A stretch of DNA of 42,020 nucleotides from UBA1425 sp045537495 (GTDB lineage Bacteria; Bacillota; Clostridia; Oscillospirales; Acutalibacteraceae), in contig JAZSPN010000117.1 in NCBI GenBank assembly GCA_045537495.1, forward strand, positions 1 to 42,020, in the 5' to 3' direction. Positions 1 to 7,231 of the stretch are shown in pieces. The notes beneath the pieces are model-generated. The model was given only the letters and a program-made list of their open reading frames with translations, ran no database searches and was not told where the DNA came from. Position 1 is the stretch's first letter, and each line of letters begins with the position of its first letter. Both the position numbers and the translations under genes were made by a program.

Positions 1-696
1 CACCCAGTCAAGGATAACGCCTATTCCCGCCTTATGGCATTCATCGACAAAATACATAAAATCCTGCGGAGTTCCGTATCTTGAAGTAGGCGCAAAATAT
101 CCCGTAACCTGATATCCCCACGATCCGTCAAACGGATGCTCGTTTATCGGCATAAGCTCTATGTGGGTATAGTTCATCTCTTTTACATACGGAATCAGCT
201 CGTCTGCAAGCTTTCTGTATGAATAGAGGTTGCCGTCGGGATACTTTTTCCATGATCCCGCATGAATTTCGTATATATTTACGGGGCTTTCGTAAATGTT
301 TGAATTACGTCTTTTGAAAAGCCACTCATCGTCACCCCAGAGATATCCGTCAAGACTTACGACCTTTGATGCCGTGCCCGGTCTGGTTTCCGAGTGAAAA
401 GCATACGGATCCGCCTTCATATAAACTTTTCCGTCATCCGAAGTAATGCGATACTTATACGCATCGAAATCCGAAACACCGCTTACGGCTATCTCAAAAA
501 TTCCGTTATCGGTAATCTTTGTCATGAGGGGGGCATTCTCATCCCAGCCGTTGAAATCTCCGACAACCTGAACACTTTTGGCATGAGGCGCCCATACACG
601 GAACACTACCGACGAATCCGAAAGTCGGTGAGCGCCCATATATTCATAGGCTTTACCGTTTGTTCCCTGATGAAAAAAATATTCCGCAACGCCCAC
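1..696 (-). CDS. glgB: 1,4-alpha-glucan branching enzyme, N-terminal part (runs off window)
   Basis: The reading frame is open from a GTG at 696 to the window edge, giving 232 codons of the N-terminus. GlgB cuts alpha-1,4 glucan chains and rejoins them as alpha-1,6 branches during glycogen synthesis in the cytoplasm. The first ~100 residues form a CBM48-like module (RVWAPHAKSVQVVGDFNGW). The start of a GH13 barrel follows, with VNIYEIHAGSWKK and then a GYFAPTSRYGTP stretch typical of branching enzymes. The frame stops just before the first GH13 catalytic-region motif. The GTG start is chosen because GGAGG (709-705) lies 8 bases upstream and no in-frame ATG fits. The rest of a glycogen operon is expected to the left but cannot be seen. 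Identity is confident; specificity within the GH13 branching group is inferred. Confidence 0.88.
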   Translation of the reverse strand, partial: MGVAEYFFHQGTNGKAYEYMGAHRLSDSSVVFRVWAPHAKSVQVVGDFNGWDENAPLMTKITDNGIFEIAVSGVSDFDAYKYRITSDDGKVYMKADPYAFHSETRPGTASKVVSLDGYLWGDDEWLFKRRNSNIYESPVNIYEIHAGSWKKYPDGNLYSYRKLADELIPYVKEMNYTHIELMPINEHPFDGSWGYQVTGYFAPTSRYGTPQDFMYFVDECHKAGIGVILDWV

Positions 697-729
697 AAAA
701 GACACCTCCGCATACTATATCTGATACGA

Positions 730-758
730 ATTATAGCAAATTAATCCGAAAAATTCAA
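730..758 (-). promoter_or_regulatory. Sigma-A promoter for glgB
   Basis: On the minus strand TTGAAT (758-753) and TATAAT (735-730) are separated by 17 bases. The expected start near 723 leaves a leader of about 27 bases before the glgB GTG. No other signal was seen in the 697-853 spacer. Confidence 0.7.
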
Positions 759-853
759 TACTTTTTCAGTATTTTATTCAAATTATGCGCTACATCCCCA
801 CATTTCTTTTGTATAGTATGTACAATTATTCGTCAATTTATTGTTCATTTCGG

Positions 854-882
854 TTGACAGTCCGTTTAAATCTTGTTATATT
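854..882 (+). promoter_or_regulatory. Sigma-A promoter for the ECF sigma operon
   Basis: TTGACA (854-859) and TATATT (877-882) are spaced by 17 bases, so this is a near-consensus vegetative promoter. It reads toward the ECF sigma gene at 956. No second promoter of the type ECF factors use on themselves was recognised. Confidence 0.75.
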
Positions 883-955
883 CTATAAAAAAAGACCTTT
901 TATGCAATAATTCGGTCCGGTTATGTGTGTTATATATGAAAGGAGGTCAAAAACC

Positions 956-1453
956 ATGAATGTAATAATGAACGGTACCGATTCATTCTCGTACATTTTC
1001 AAAAACTTTTCCGACACCGTCTACCGCATCGCAATACACAACACAGACTCTGTATCCGATGCGGAAGATATAACTCAGGAGGTTTTCGTAAAGCTTCTCG
1101 AAACCTCAAAGACCTTCCGTGATAACGAGCATATAAAGGCATGGCTCATACGCGTCACTCTCAACAAGTGCCGCAATCTGCGCCGTGACGGCAAGCGCTC
1201 CTCTCCGACGGACACCGACCTTTCCGTGTACGAGGCAGACGACAACAGCATTTCCGTCCTTGATGCCGTAAAAAAGCTTCCCGTTAATCACCGTAATGCC
1301 GTATATCTTCACTATTACGAAGGCTACACCGCAAAAGAAATCGGAAAGCTTCTTTCCGTCAGCACCAACACCGTCCTTTCTTGGCTCAGAAGAAGCAGAA
1401 AGGCTCTTAAATTTGATCTGGATGAAAGAGGTGACTTCAATGAACAAAATTGA
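956..1453 (+). CDS. ECF-family RNA polymerase sigma factor
   Basis: This 165-residue protein has the two-domain layout of extracytoplasmic-function sigma factors. Region 2 (about residues 10-75) contains DAEDITQEVFVKL and AWLIRVTLNKCRN, which bind the -10 element and core polymerase. Region 4 (about 100-155) has LPVNHRNAVYLHYYEGYTAKEIGKLL followed by a helix-turn-helix. Regions 1.1 and 3 are absent, as usual for the family. The start at 956 is preferred over upstream in-frame codons because AGGAGGT lies at 941-947. Its 3' end overlaps the next gene by 14 bases, so translation is probably coupled and the neighbour is the likely signal input or anti-sigma partner. Its target regulon cannot be read from this window. 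Confidence 0.9.
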   Translation: MNVIMNGTDSFSYIFKNFSDTVYRIAIHNTDSVSDAEDITQEVFVKLLETSKTFRDNEHIKAWLIRVTLNKCRNLRRDGKRSSPTDTDLSVYEADDNSISVLDAVKKLPVNHRNAVYLHYYEGYTAKEIGKLLSVSTNTVLSWLRRSRKALKFDLDERGDFNEQN

Positions 1454-2510
1454 TGCTTATAAAAGTGAACTTGATACACTTCACCCGAGCGACGAACTGA
1501 TTTCAAGCTTTGAAACCATGTCGGCGGGCAGAAAAAAGAGTAAAAAACATACAGTGAAGACAATAACATCGGTCGTTGCCGTATTTCTCGTTGTAATACT
1601 TGCGGGAGGCACAACTCTTGCCACGCTTTTCAGTGCAAAGAGTGCCGACCGTGCAGAAAACATGTCGGCTCAAACTCAGACAACGGGCGGAAACGGTGCT
1701 TTTGCCGAGCTGTACAGCTACAAAACCGACAAAGATGACAACAAACTGTCATTTGAAAATTACTTCGAAGAAGCCGACAAGGCTCCGAATGAATCCGAGG
1801 AAGAAGACAGAGCTTTCGTTCCGATTGACAGCAGAAAGCTTATAAAGGATGCGTATCTTTCGCTCAACACAAAGGATTTCGACAAGTTCTCCGCTTCTCT
1901 CGAACAGCTGACCGAATCACTCGGCGGATATACCGAATCCTCCAACATCACAACGTCGTCATACGACGGACACCGCTTCGGCGATATAGTTTTGCGTATT
2001 CCGAGTGAGCATCTCGACTCATTCCTCAATTCCGTTTCGGGGCAGGCAACCGTAACGAATAAGACCGTCAATGTCCGCGATGTGACTACGACCTACATCG
2101 ATACGGCAAGTCGCATAAAAGCACTCGAAACGGAACAGTCAACACTTCTCGATATCCTCGACAAGGCGCAATCCCTCTCCGATGTTCTCGAAATACAAGG
2201 CAGACTCACACAGGTAAGATCTGAGCTTGAATTCATGAAATCTCAGCTTTCCTCCCTCGATGAGCAGATCAGCTATTCAAAAGTAACGTTTTCCGTCACC
2301 GAGGTAGACCGTGAACAGCCCGTTGTGAAAGAAGGATTCTTCTCCGAGGTTCTGTCCAAGCTTCGCAAAAACTTCTATTCGATATCCGACTCACTTCGCG
2401 AGGGTGCAATTTGGTTCCTTTCATCGCTGCCGTATTTTATTCTGATACTGATACCCGTAGCGATAATCATAATCGTCGTAAAAATCATAAGACGCAAGCG
2501 AGTAAGATAA
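1440..2510 (+). CDS. DUF4349 membrane protein, likely partner of the ECF sigma factor
   Basis: The 356-residue protein has a short charged cytoplasmic N-terminus (1-40), a first membrane helix at about 42-63, an extracytoplasmic region, and a second helix at about 326-349 followed by a basic tail. Residues ~130-345 match the DUF4349 pattern (RKLIKDAYLSLNT, then LGGYTESS and the LRIPSEHLDSFL stretch). A probable coiled coil lies at 222-275. The ATG at 1440 lies inside the end of the sigma gene and is preceded by GAAAGAGGTG, so the two are co-translated. The function of DUF4349 is not established. The N-terminal stretch, with LHPSDELISSFETM, resembles the short sigma-binding ends of some clostridial anti-sigma proteins. 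An anti-sigma or envelope-sensing role is therefore inferred from context only. Confidence 0.8.
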   Translation: MNKIDAYKSELDTLHPSDELISSFETMSAGRKKSKKHTVKTITSVVAVFLVVILAGGTTLATLFSAKSADRAENMSAQTQTTGGNGAFAELYSYKTDKDDNKLSFENYFEEADKAPNESEEEDRAFVPIDSRKLIKDAYLSLNTKDFDKFSASLEQLTESLGGYTESSNITTSSYDGHRFGDIVLRIPSEHLDSFLNSVSGQATVTNKTVNVRDVTTTYIDTASRIKALETEQSTLLDILDKAQSLSDVLEIQGRLTQVRSELEFMKSQLSSLDEQISYSKVTFSVTEVDREQPVVKEGFFSEVLSKLRKNFYSISDSLREGAIWFLSSLPYFILILIPVAIIIIVVKIIRRKRVR

Positions 2511-2553
2511 ATCAGCACAGCTGTAAAAGCTCACGTTTTTTCGACACGCTGAG

Positions 2554-2583
2554 AGCCGTAAAAAACTCACGTTTTTTACGGCT
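2554..2583. terminator. Perfect 12-bp stem, terminator-like
   Basis: AGCCGTAAAAAA (2554-2565) pairs perfectly with 2572-2583 around the 6-base loop CTCACG. It lies 43 bases past the DUF4349 stop. The stem carries its own A-tract and T-tract, so it can act in either direction, but no long T-run follows the stem. Confidence 0.6.
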
Positions 2584-2710
2584 TTGACTGTCGATAAAGT
2601 CGTCACAACGTGCATAACTTAATTATAAAGCAAAAATACATGGTTGCTTTCAGTGAGTAACCTTGTGTTGCTATGCTTTTTTATTTAAAGTTAAATATTT
2701 ATATGCACTT

Positions 2711-2767
2711 GCCCCTTTTTTCGCCTCTCGCCGTACCTTTGTACTGCTTCGGACGAAAGAAAGGGGC
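2711..2767. other. Long imperfect hairpin of unknown role
   Basis: GCCCCTTTTTTCG (2711-2723) pairs with 2754-2767, with one bulged base. The apical part contains the small dyad GTAC-CTTT-GTAC (2733-2744). It is gene-free and could be part of a structured RNA or a dispersed repeat. Nothing shows that it is transcribed on its own. Confidence 0.4.
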
Positions 2768-2795
2768 ATCTGACTTCCTTTCTCGGCAGTCACAT

Positions 2796-2860
2796 CGTGT
2801 TCGAAAAACCAGCGTTTTTCGACACGCTGAGCCGTAAAAAACTCACGTTTTTTACGGCTC
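2796..2860. terminator. Tandem hairpins ending the glycosidase-side of the convergent spacer
   Basis: The first stem pairs 2796-2808 with 2815-2826 (12 pairs, one bulged T, loop CCAGCG). The second pairs 2829-2841 with 2848-2860 (13 perfect pairs, loop CTCACG) and is followed by CATTTTTAT. It is 43 bases past the stop of the minus-strand gene at 2903 and also faces the plus-strand operon, so it probably serves as a bidirectional terminator. Confidence 0.65.
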
Positions 2861-2902
2861 ATTTTTATATCTTATTTATACGATCTTCGTTTTGTTACAG
2901 CC

Positions 2903-4657
2903 TCAGTATCTGTAACAAAGTCTGCCGTAAGGAGCACTGTCGCCTTTTGTGTAGAACGAATAAACATCGTTCTCGTCGTAATTATCCGCCCATTTGAAGA
3001 GAATCGTACCGTCATTTCCGATAAGTGTTTTCGGAACACTTATCATGATTTTGTTTCCTTCGGTTTTTATATCCGCTTCGCCGATTTTCTCATATCCGTC
3101 AGCGGTAATTTTTTCGACAGATGTTCTGCCGTTTTCGGGCGTAGCTCTGTTTACCGAAAATTTCTCGTCAATGAAAAGCGTCATATGATTTTTGTCGGTT
3201 GACGGTGAAAGTGTTTCCTTCGTGTCAACGTAGAAATAGTAATTTTCGCTGTCACTTGTCACCTTCATGTTGACGATATCGTTTCTTCCCGATGTATCGG
3301 TATAATTTATGTTGCCGAAGCCGACGGAATTTCTGTCCCCGATTTCGCCGTCAAAATCTCTGTAAACCGCCGTTATTTCACTGTTGTTCCACTGATCAAA
3401 ACTGCCGTCAATATCTATCGTCACACTGTTTTCAGTTTCGGTTTTCGATGTACATTTTTTGAATTTTCCGATATAGTCTACCATCTGAAGATAGTAATTA
3501 TCTCCGAGTCTGCCGGCACTCGGTTCAACGTCACGTGAACAGTTTTCGTCAACACAGTCAACAAACAAAACGGGCGTTTCATCCGTTTTGATCTGACGCT
3601 GTGCAACCCATTCGTTGAATCCCGTCACAAAAATTATATCGGGATCCATCTTTATCGCAAATTCCCACTGCTCCGAGAAATTGTAACCGTGAAGAACGGC
3701 ATCCTCCGACGTATCGTTTCTGCCGTCATGCCATGAACGTGTTCTGTCGTTTTTACCGTACCACGCCGTTCTGCTGAAAGCCCCCGTATCGGAATGCTGT
3801 GCCGCGGAAACATTCATGATTTTTATTCCCTTTGACCTGAATACCGATGCAAGTGTCAGTGAACGGTCAAATTCCATCCACGGGAATCCGTCTTTCTTTT
3901 TATTTTCGTTGGGCCACTGAGAAGCCTTTATCCTGAAATAATCTTCGACATCGTCACGAAGCTCATCATCCTTTTTATCGCCGACGATCATGGGTTTTCC
4001 GTCCATCGTAAACCACAGCTCCGACAGCTTCGGGTATTTTCTCAAAAGCTCTTCGTCGTTGTACAGTTCATCATAAAGTCTGTTCATTGTACGTCCCGAC
4101 GCCGAATTGGTATAAAAAGCTATTTTCGGAACATCGAAGCCCTTCATGTAATACTCATAGAAAACCTTGATCATAATCTTTGCCGCATCGGTATACGTTA
4201 CGGCATTCGTGGTATCGCACACAATAAAATCAACAGACGCATCCGTAAGCATCTGAACGTGACGTCGGATAACCCATTCATCATCCATTGAATAGTATCC
4301 GAAAAGAGGCTCTCCCCAGAAATGGAAATCACTCACCTTTCCGCCGCCGGCTTCCATCCACGCTTCCTCGGAAAGCACTGCGTCGGGATTATCTCTTACA
4401 AGCTTTGTGTTGTCACAAAGAAAATCCTTGCCGTGCTGTCCCATCCAGAGAAAATAAAATACTCCGACAAGCTTTTCGCTTTCACCGTTTGCCGACATAA
4501 CGCTTCTGCCAAGCTCATCGGTGCAGGCGAATGAGCCGTTCACGTCTGCAACGGTTTCCGTCACCGTACCGCCTCCCGTAACGACGTTGATTGCCGTTAT
4601 AAAAAACAGAACGATTGCCGTAATTCTTTTTAAAATCCATACCGAAAAATCACTCAT
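2903..4657 (-). CDS. Secreted GH99/GH71-like glycosidase with CBM9-like C-terminal domain
   Basis: The protein has 584 residues. A hydrophobic segment (about 8-28) is a signal peptide or membrane anchor. A barrel-like region (about 60-385) begins with VGVFYFLWMGQHG, continues with RRHVQMLTDASVDFIVCDTTN, and contains VTGFNEWVAQRQ. This FNEW pattern is seen in GH99, GH71 and WbsX-like families, which act on mannan or alpha-glucan type glycans. The last ~180 residues contain IDIDGSFDQWNN and a beta-rich pattern like family 9 carbohydrate-binding or DOMON modules. Start at 4657: AAGGAAAGGGG lies just upstream. It is transcribed alone and diverges from the MaoC operon. The family call is moderate, and substrate and catalytic residues cannot be assigned from sequence alone. 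Confidence 0.65.
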   Translation of the reverse strand: MSDFSVWILKRITAIVLFFITAINVVTGGGTVTETVADVNGSFACTDELGRSVMSANGESEKLVGVFYFLWMGQHGKDFLCDNTKLVRDNPDAVLSEEAWMEAGGGKVSDFHFWGEPLFGYYSMDDEWVIRRHVQMLTDASVDFIVCDTTNAVTYTDAAKIMIKVFYEYYMKGFDVPKIAFYTNSASGRTMNRLYDELYNDEELLRKYPKLSELWFTMDGKPMIVGDKKDDELRDDVEDYFRIKASQWPNENKKKDGFPWMEFDRSLTLASVFRSKGIKIMNVSAAQHSDTGAFSRTAWYGKNDRTRSWHDGRNDTSEDAVLHGYNFSEQWEFAIKMDPDIIFVTGFNEWVAQRQIKTDETPVLFVDCVDENCSRDVEPSAGRLGDNYYLQMVDYIGKFKKCTSKTETENSVTIDIDGSFDQWNNSEITAVYRDFDGEIGDRNSVGFGNINYTDTSGRNDIVNMKVTSDSENYYFYVDTKETLSPSTDKNHMTLFIDEKFSVNRATPENGRTSVEKITADGYEKIGEADIKTEGNKIMISVPKTLIGNDGTILFKWADNYDENDVYSFYTKGDSAPYGRLCYRY

Positions 4658-4695
4658 AAGAAAACCCCTTTCCTTGTAAATATATCACCCCGTTT

Positions 4696-4723
4696 ATTAT
4701 AAGTCAATCAAATATACTTTCAA
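4696..4723 (-). promoter_or_regulatory. Sigma-A promoter for the GH99-like gene
   Basis: On the minus strand TTGAAA (4723-4718) and TATAAT (4701-4696) are 16 bases apart. The -35 box directly abuts the -35 box of the opposing promoter at 4724. Confidence 0.7.
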
Positions 4724-4753
4724 TTGACAACATAAAAGCAAAAGGCATATAAT
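4724..4753 (+). promoter_or_regulatory. Sigma-A promoter for the MaoC operon
   Basis: TTGACA (4724-4729) and TATAAT (4748-4753) are 18 bases apart, with the start expected near 4760. The 73-base leader to the ATG at 4833 contains no recognised riboswitch. Confidence 0.75.
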
Positions 4754-4832
4754 AAACTCGGTTTGAATGTAAGATCGATGTGCGATATTGCGTTTGACGG
4801 AATTAAAAACAAATCATGAAAGTGCGGTTATT

Positions 4833-5282
4833 ATGTATTTTGAAGAATTAAAGCCCGGAATGAGTGCCGTTCTTCCGAGTGTCGTCATGAACAAGGACGA
4901 TATGATTTCTTTTTCAAAAAAGTACGACAACATTCCTCTTCACACCGATGAAGAATATGCAAAAGGCACCCGTTTCAAAGGGCTTATTGCATCGGGTATG
5001 ATGACATATCTTGAAATATGGGCGAAATATATCGAAATCGATTTTTTCGCCGATGAGCTCATTGCAGGCAAATCCACCTATATCGAATGGCTGAGGCCCG
5101 TTTTTCCGGACGATGTCCTGACGGGCACCGTAACACTTACAAAACTCACGGAAAAGAACGAAAAAAGCGGAATTGCAACGATCACGGTAACCGCCGTCAA
5201 TCAACGCGGCGAATGTGTCATACGCACCGAAACAGAGGCTGTCGTCAAACGTAAATGTGTTGACTCCGCCCCGCTTCGGTGA
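4833..5282 (+). CDS. MaoC-like hotdog-fold hydratase
   Basis: The 149-residue protein begins MYFEELKPGM, the usual opening of MaoC-type (R)-specific enoyl-CoA hydratases. The signature stretch YDNIPLHTDEEYAK (about 31-44) supplies the Asp/His pair that activates water in this family, and the overhang-like segment FKGLIASGMMT follows. Such enzymes hydrate trans-2-enoyl-thioesters in fatty-acid or hydroxyalkanoate metabolism. A TTG in frame at 4788 would add 15 unconserved residues and has no good ribosome site, so the ATG at 4833 is preferred, although its own site (GAAAG) is weak. The MFS transporter gene follows 39 bases later. The true substrate is unknown; the family assignment is good. 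Confidence 0.75.
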   Translation: MYFEELKPGMSAVLPSVVMNKDDMISFSKKYDNIPLHTDEEYAKGTRFKGLIASGMMTYLEIWAKYIEIDFFADELIAGKSTYIEWLRPVFPDDVLTGTVTLTKLTEKNEKSGIATITVTAVNQRGECVIRTETEAVVKRKCVDSAPLR

Positions 5283-5321
5283 TAGAATGTTACTATTAAT
5301 TTTAAAGGAAGTTCGTGTCAG

Positions 5322-6512
5322 ATGAATCAGAAAAAGCTGGGTTTTCTTTTTTGTGCGGTTTATTTTGTCAGCTACATAACAAGAATGAACTATGCCGCCG
5401 TGCTTGCCGAGATTATAGTCGATCTCTCCATATCGAAGCAGCTTGCCAGTATCGCCGTTACGGGAAGTTTCATAACCTACGGTGTCGGTCAGGTTTTCAG
5501 CGGTGTCATCGGCGATAAGTTCAAGGCGGAAAAGGTCATTCTTTTCGGTGTTGTCGGAACATCGATAGTTAACCTTTCCATGGTCTTTTTGCCCGATATT
5601 TACGCCATCAATGCTCTTTGGTGTGTCAACGGATTCTTTCAGTCGCTTCTCTGGCCTCCCCTTGTACGTCTTGTTTCCGAATATTTTTCGGGCTATGACT
5701 ACGCGAAGCAGATTTCAAGAATCTCTCAGGCATCTTACCTTGCAACCGTAACCGTATATGCGGTTTCTCCGTTTATCATTCATCTTTGGAGCTGGAAGGG
5801 AGTCTTCGCCGTTTTCGGAAGTGCAGGTCTTGTCTTCTCCGCCGTCTGGTTCCTCGGAACAAAAAAATTCTGCACCGCCTCCACCGTAAAAAGAAAGCAG
5901 GCAGACAGTCAGAAAATCCCCATGAAGGTTATGATGACGGCAGGCATGCTTCCGATTTTCCTTGCAACGGTTTTCCAGGGATTTTTAAAAGACGGCATCA
6001 CCACATGGATGCCTACATATATAACCGAAGTTTTTAATCTCGACACATCCGTTTCAATTCTTTCCACAACGATTCTTCCGATATTCAGCGTTCTGAGCCT
6101 TTCGGTTATCACGAGAATCGGAAAAGCCATCAACAACGAAGTTAAAAGCGCATTCGTGTTTTTCGTTACCGCACTGTGCTGCAACATAGTTATCATCGCT
6201 CTGTTTTCGCGATTTGCCGCACTCGACATCACCGCCATGGCTCTTATCACAAGCTGTATGCACGGTGTCAACATCATGCTTGTCGGCAACGTACCCGTTC
6301 ATTTTCACAGGTTCGGAAAAGTATCCACCGTTTCGGGTATCATCAATTCGGCAACATACATAGGCTCCGCCGTATCAACATATGCCTTCGCTCTTTTTTC
6401 CGACAAGTTCGGCTGGAGTTTTACCGTATCCGCATGGGCAGCCATTGCAACTCTCGGTGCCGTTCTCTGCCTTACCTGCATAAAAAAATGGAAAAGCTTC
6501 AGGACAGAATAA
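5322..6512 (+). CDS. Major facilitator superfamily transporter (organophosphate-antiporter-like)
   Basis: The 396-residue protein has about twelve predicted membrane helices and almost no soluble domain. The first helix reads FCAVYFVSYITRMNYAAVLAEI. It is followed by the inter-helix segment SGVIGDKFKAEK, which matches the MFS G-x-x-x-D-x-x-x-x-K loop-2/3 motif. The segment NGFFQSLLWPPLVRLVSEYF resembles the GlpT/UhpT branch, which exchanges organic phosphates for inorganic phosphate. The central loop is short and basic. The gene sits between the MaoC hydratase and an AlkD-type gene and is probably co-transcribed with both (gaps of 39 and 3 bases). The substrate is not predictable. The MFS call is firm, while the OPA subgroup is tentative. 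Confidence 0.8.
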   Translation: MNQKKLGFLFCAVYFVSYITRMNYAAVLAEIIVDLSISKQLASIAVTGSFITYGVGQVFSGVIGDKFKAEKVILFGVVGTSIVNLSMVFLPDIYAINALWCVNGFFQSLLWPPLVRLVSEYFSGYDYAKQISRISQASYLATVTVYAVSPFIIHLWSWKGVFAVFGSAGLVFSAVWFLGTKKFCTASTVKRKQADSQKIPMKVMMTAGMLPIFLATVFQGFLKDGITTWMPTYITEVFNLDTSVSILSTTILPIFSVLSLSVITRIGKAINNEVKSAFVFFVTALCCNIVIIALFSRFAALDITAMALITSCMHGVNIMLVGNVPVHFHRFGKVSTVSGIINSATYIGSAVSTYAFALFSDKFGWSFTVSAWAAIATLGAVLCLTCIKKWKSFRTE

Positions 6513-6515
6513 ATT

Positions 6516-7193
6516 ATGGATATCACAGAGTTACTTTTTGAATTACGTGACACGGAATATAAAAATTTTCACAGCAAGCTGATACCGAATGTTTCTCCCG
6601 ACAGCATCATCGGCATACGGGTTCCGCTTCTTCGGAAGCTCTCGAAGGAAATCTTCGGCACGGATGAGAGTAACGCTTTTCTTCGCCGTCTGCCCCATAC
6701 TTATTACGAAGAAAACAATCTCCACGCATTTCTTATTGAACAGATAAAAGATTTTGACGAATGTATAAACGAAGTCGAGAGATTTCTGCCGTTCATCGAC
6801 AACTGGGCAACGTGCGACTCTCTTCGTCCGAAGTGCTTTAAAAACAACCGCGAAGCACTTCTGCCTCATATCGAAAACTATCTCACATCTTCTCATACGT
6901 ACACCGTCAGATTCGGAACGGAAATGCTGATGTGTCTGTTTCTCGACGAATATTTTGACATTGCTTTTCCGAAAAGAATCTCGGAAATATCAAGTGACGA
7001 ATACTATGTAAACATGATGATCGCCTGGTACTTCGCAACGGCACTTTCGAAGCAGTACGAAACGGTCATTCCGTTTCTCGAAGAAAGAAGACTTTCACCA
7101 TGGGTTCATAACAAGACAATCGGGAAATGTACCGAAAGTTTCCGCATCCCCGACAAGCATAAAGAATACCTTAAATCTCTCAGAATAAGATAA
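6516..7193 (+). CDS. AlkD-like DNA alkylation repair protein
   Basis: This 225-residue, all-helical protein belongs to the HEAT-repeat DNA glycosylase family, which removes alkylated, positively charged purines without base flipping. The family core is visible as FIDNWATCDSLRPKCF (about residues 93-108), where W97 and D101 correspond to the conserved Trp and Asp of the active-site cleft. A second conserved helix follows at YTVRFGTEMLMCLFLDEYF. Its length matches the usual 220-240 residues. It starts 3 bases after the transporter stop, so it is the last gene of this operon, and it faces the uvrBA repair operon across a shared terminator. No SOS-type operator was seen, and the gene is likely expressed with the MaoC/MFS unit. 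Confidence 0.85.
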   Translation: MDITELLFELRDTEYKNFHSKLIPNVSPDSIIGIRVPLLRKLSKEIFGTDESNAFLRRLPHTYYEENNLHAFLIEQIKDFDECINEVERFLPFIDNWATCDSLRPKCFKNNREALLPHIENYLTSSHTYTVRFGTEMLMCLFLDEYFDIAFPKRISEISSDEYYVNMMIAWYFATALSKQYETVIPFLEERRLSPWVHNKTIGKCTESFRIPDKHKEYLKSLRIR

Positions 7194-7194
7194 T

Positions 7195-7230
7195 GAGCTG
7201 TAAAAAACCTGTGTTTTTTACAGCTCGTTT
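7195..7230. terminator. Bidirectional terminator between alkD-like gene and uvrA
   Basis: A perfect 13-pair stem joins GAGCTGTAAAAAA (7195-7207) to 7214-7226 around loop CCTGTG, followed by GTTTCTT. It begins 2 bases after one stop codon and ends 6 bases before the other, so it serves both converging genes. Its design matches the hairpins at 2554 and 2829. Confidence 0.85.
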
Positions 7231-7231
7231 C

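Larger units (their letters stand above)
2524..2860. repeat. Repeated modular hairpin elements in a convergent spacer
   Basis: The 392-base gap between two convergent genes holds two related copies of a hairpin cassette, at 2524-2583 and 2796-2860. Each contains the right arm TTTTTCGACACGCTGAG followed by a stem built on AGCCGTAAAAAA with loop CTCACG. A third, diverged single hairpin with the same design lies at 7195-7226. Between the two copies are further dyads (2642-2662 and 2711-2767) but no credible gene. The repetition looks like duplicated terminator modules or a dispersed intergenic repeat. Confidence 0.65.

Noticed and set aside
394..857. Small plus-strand frames near the window start
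   Set aside because: They are antisense to glgB or run through the divergent promoter region; the glgB translation is clear.
2671..2862. 63-codon minus-strand frame in the convergent spacer
   Set aside because: It reads straight through the repeated hairpins; its apparent coding character comes from the repeat, and there is no ribosome binding site.
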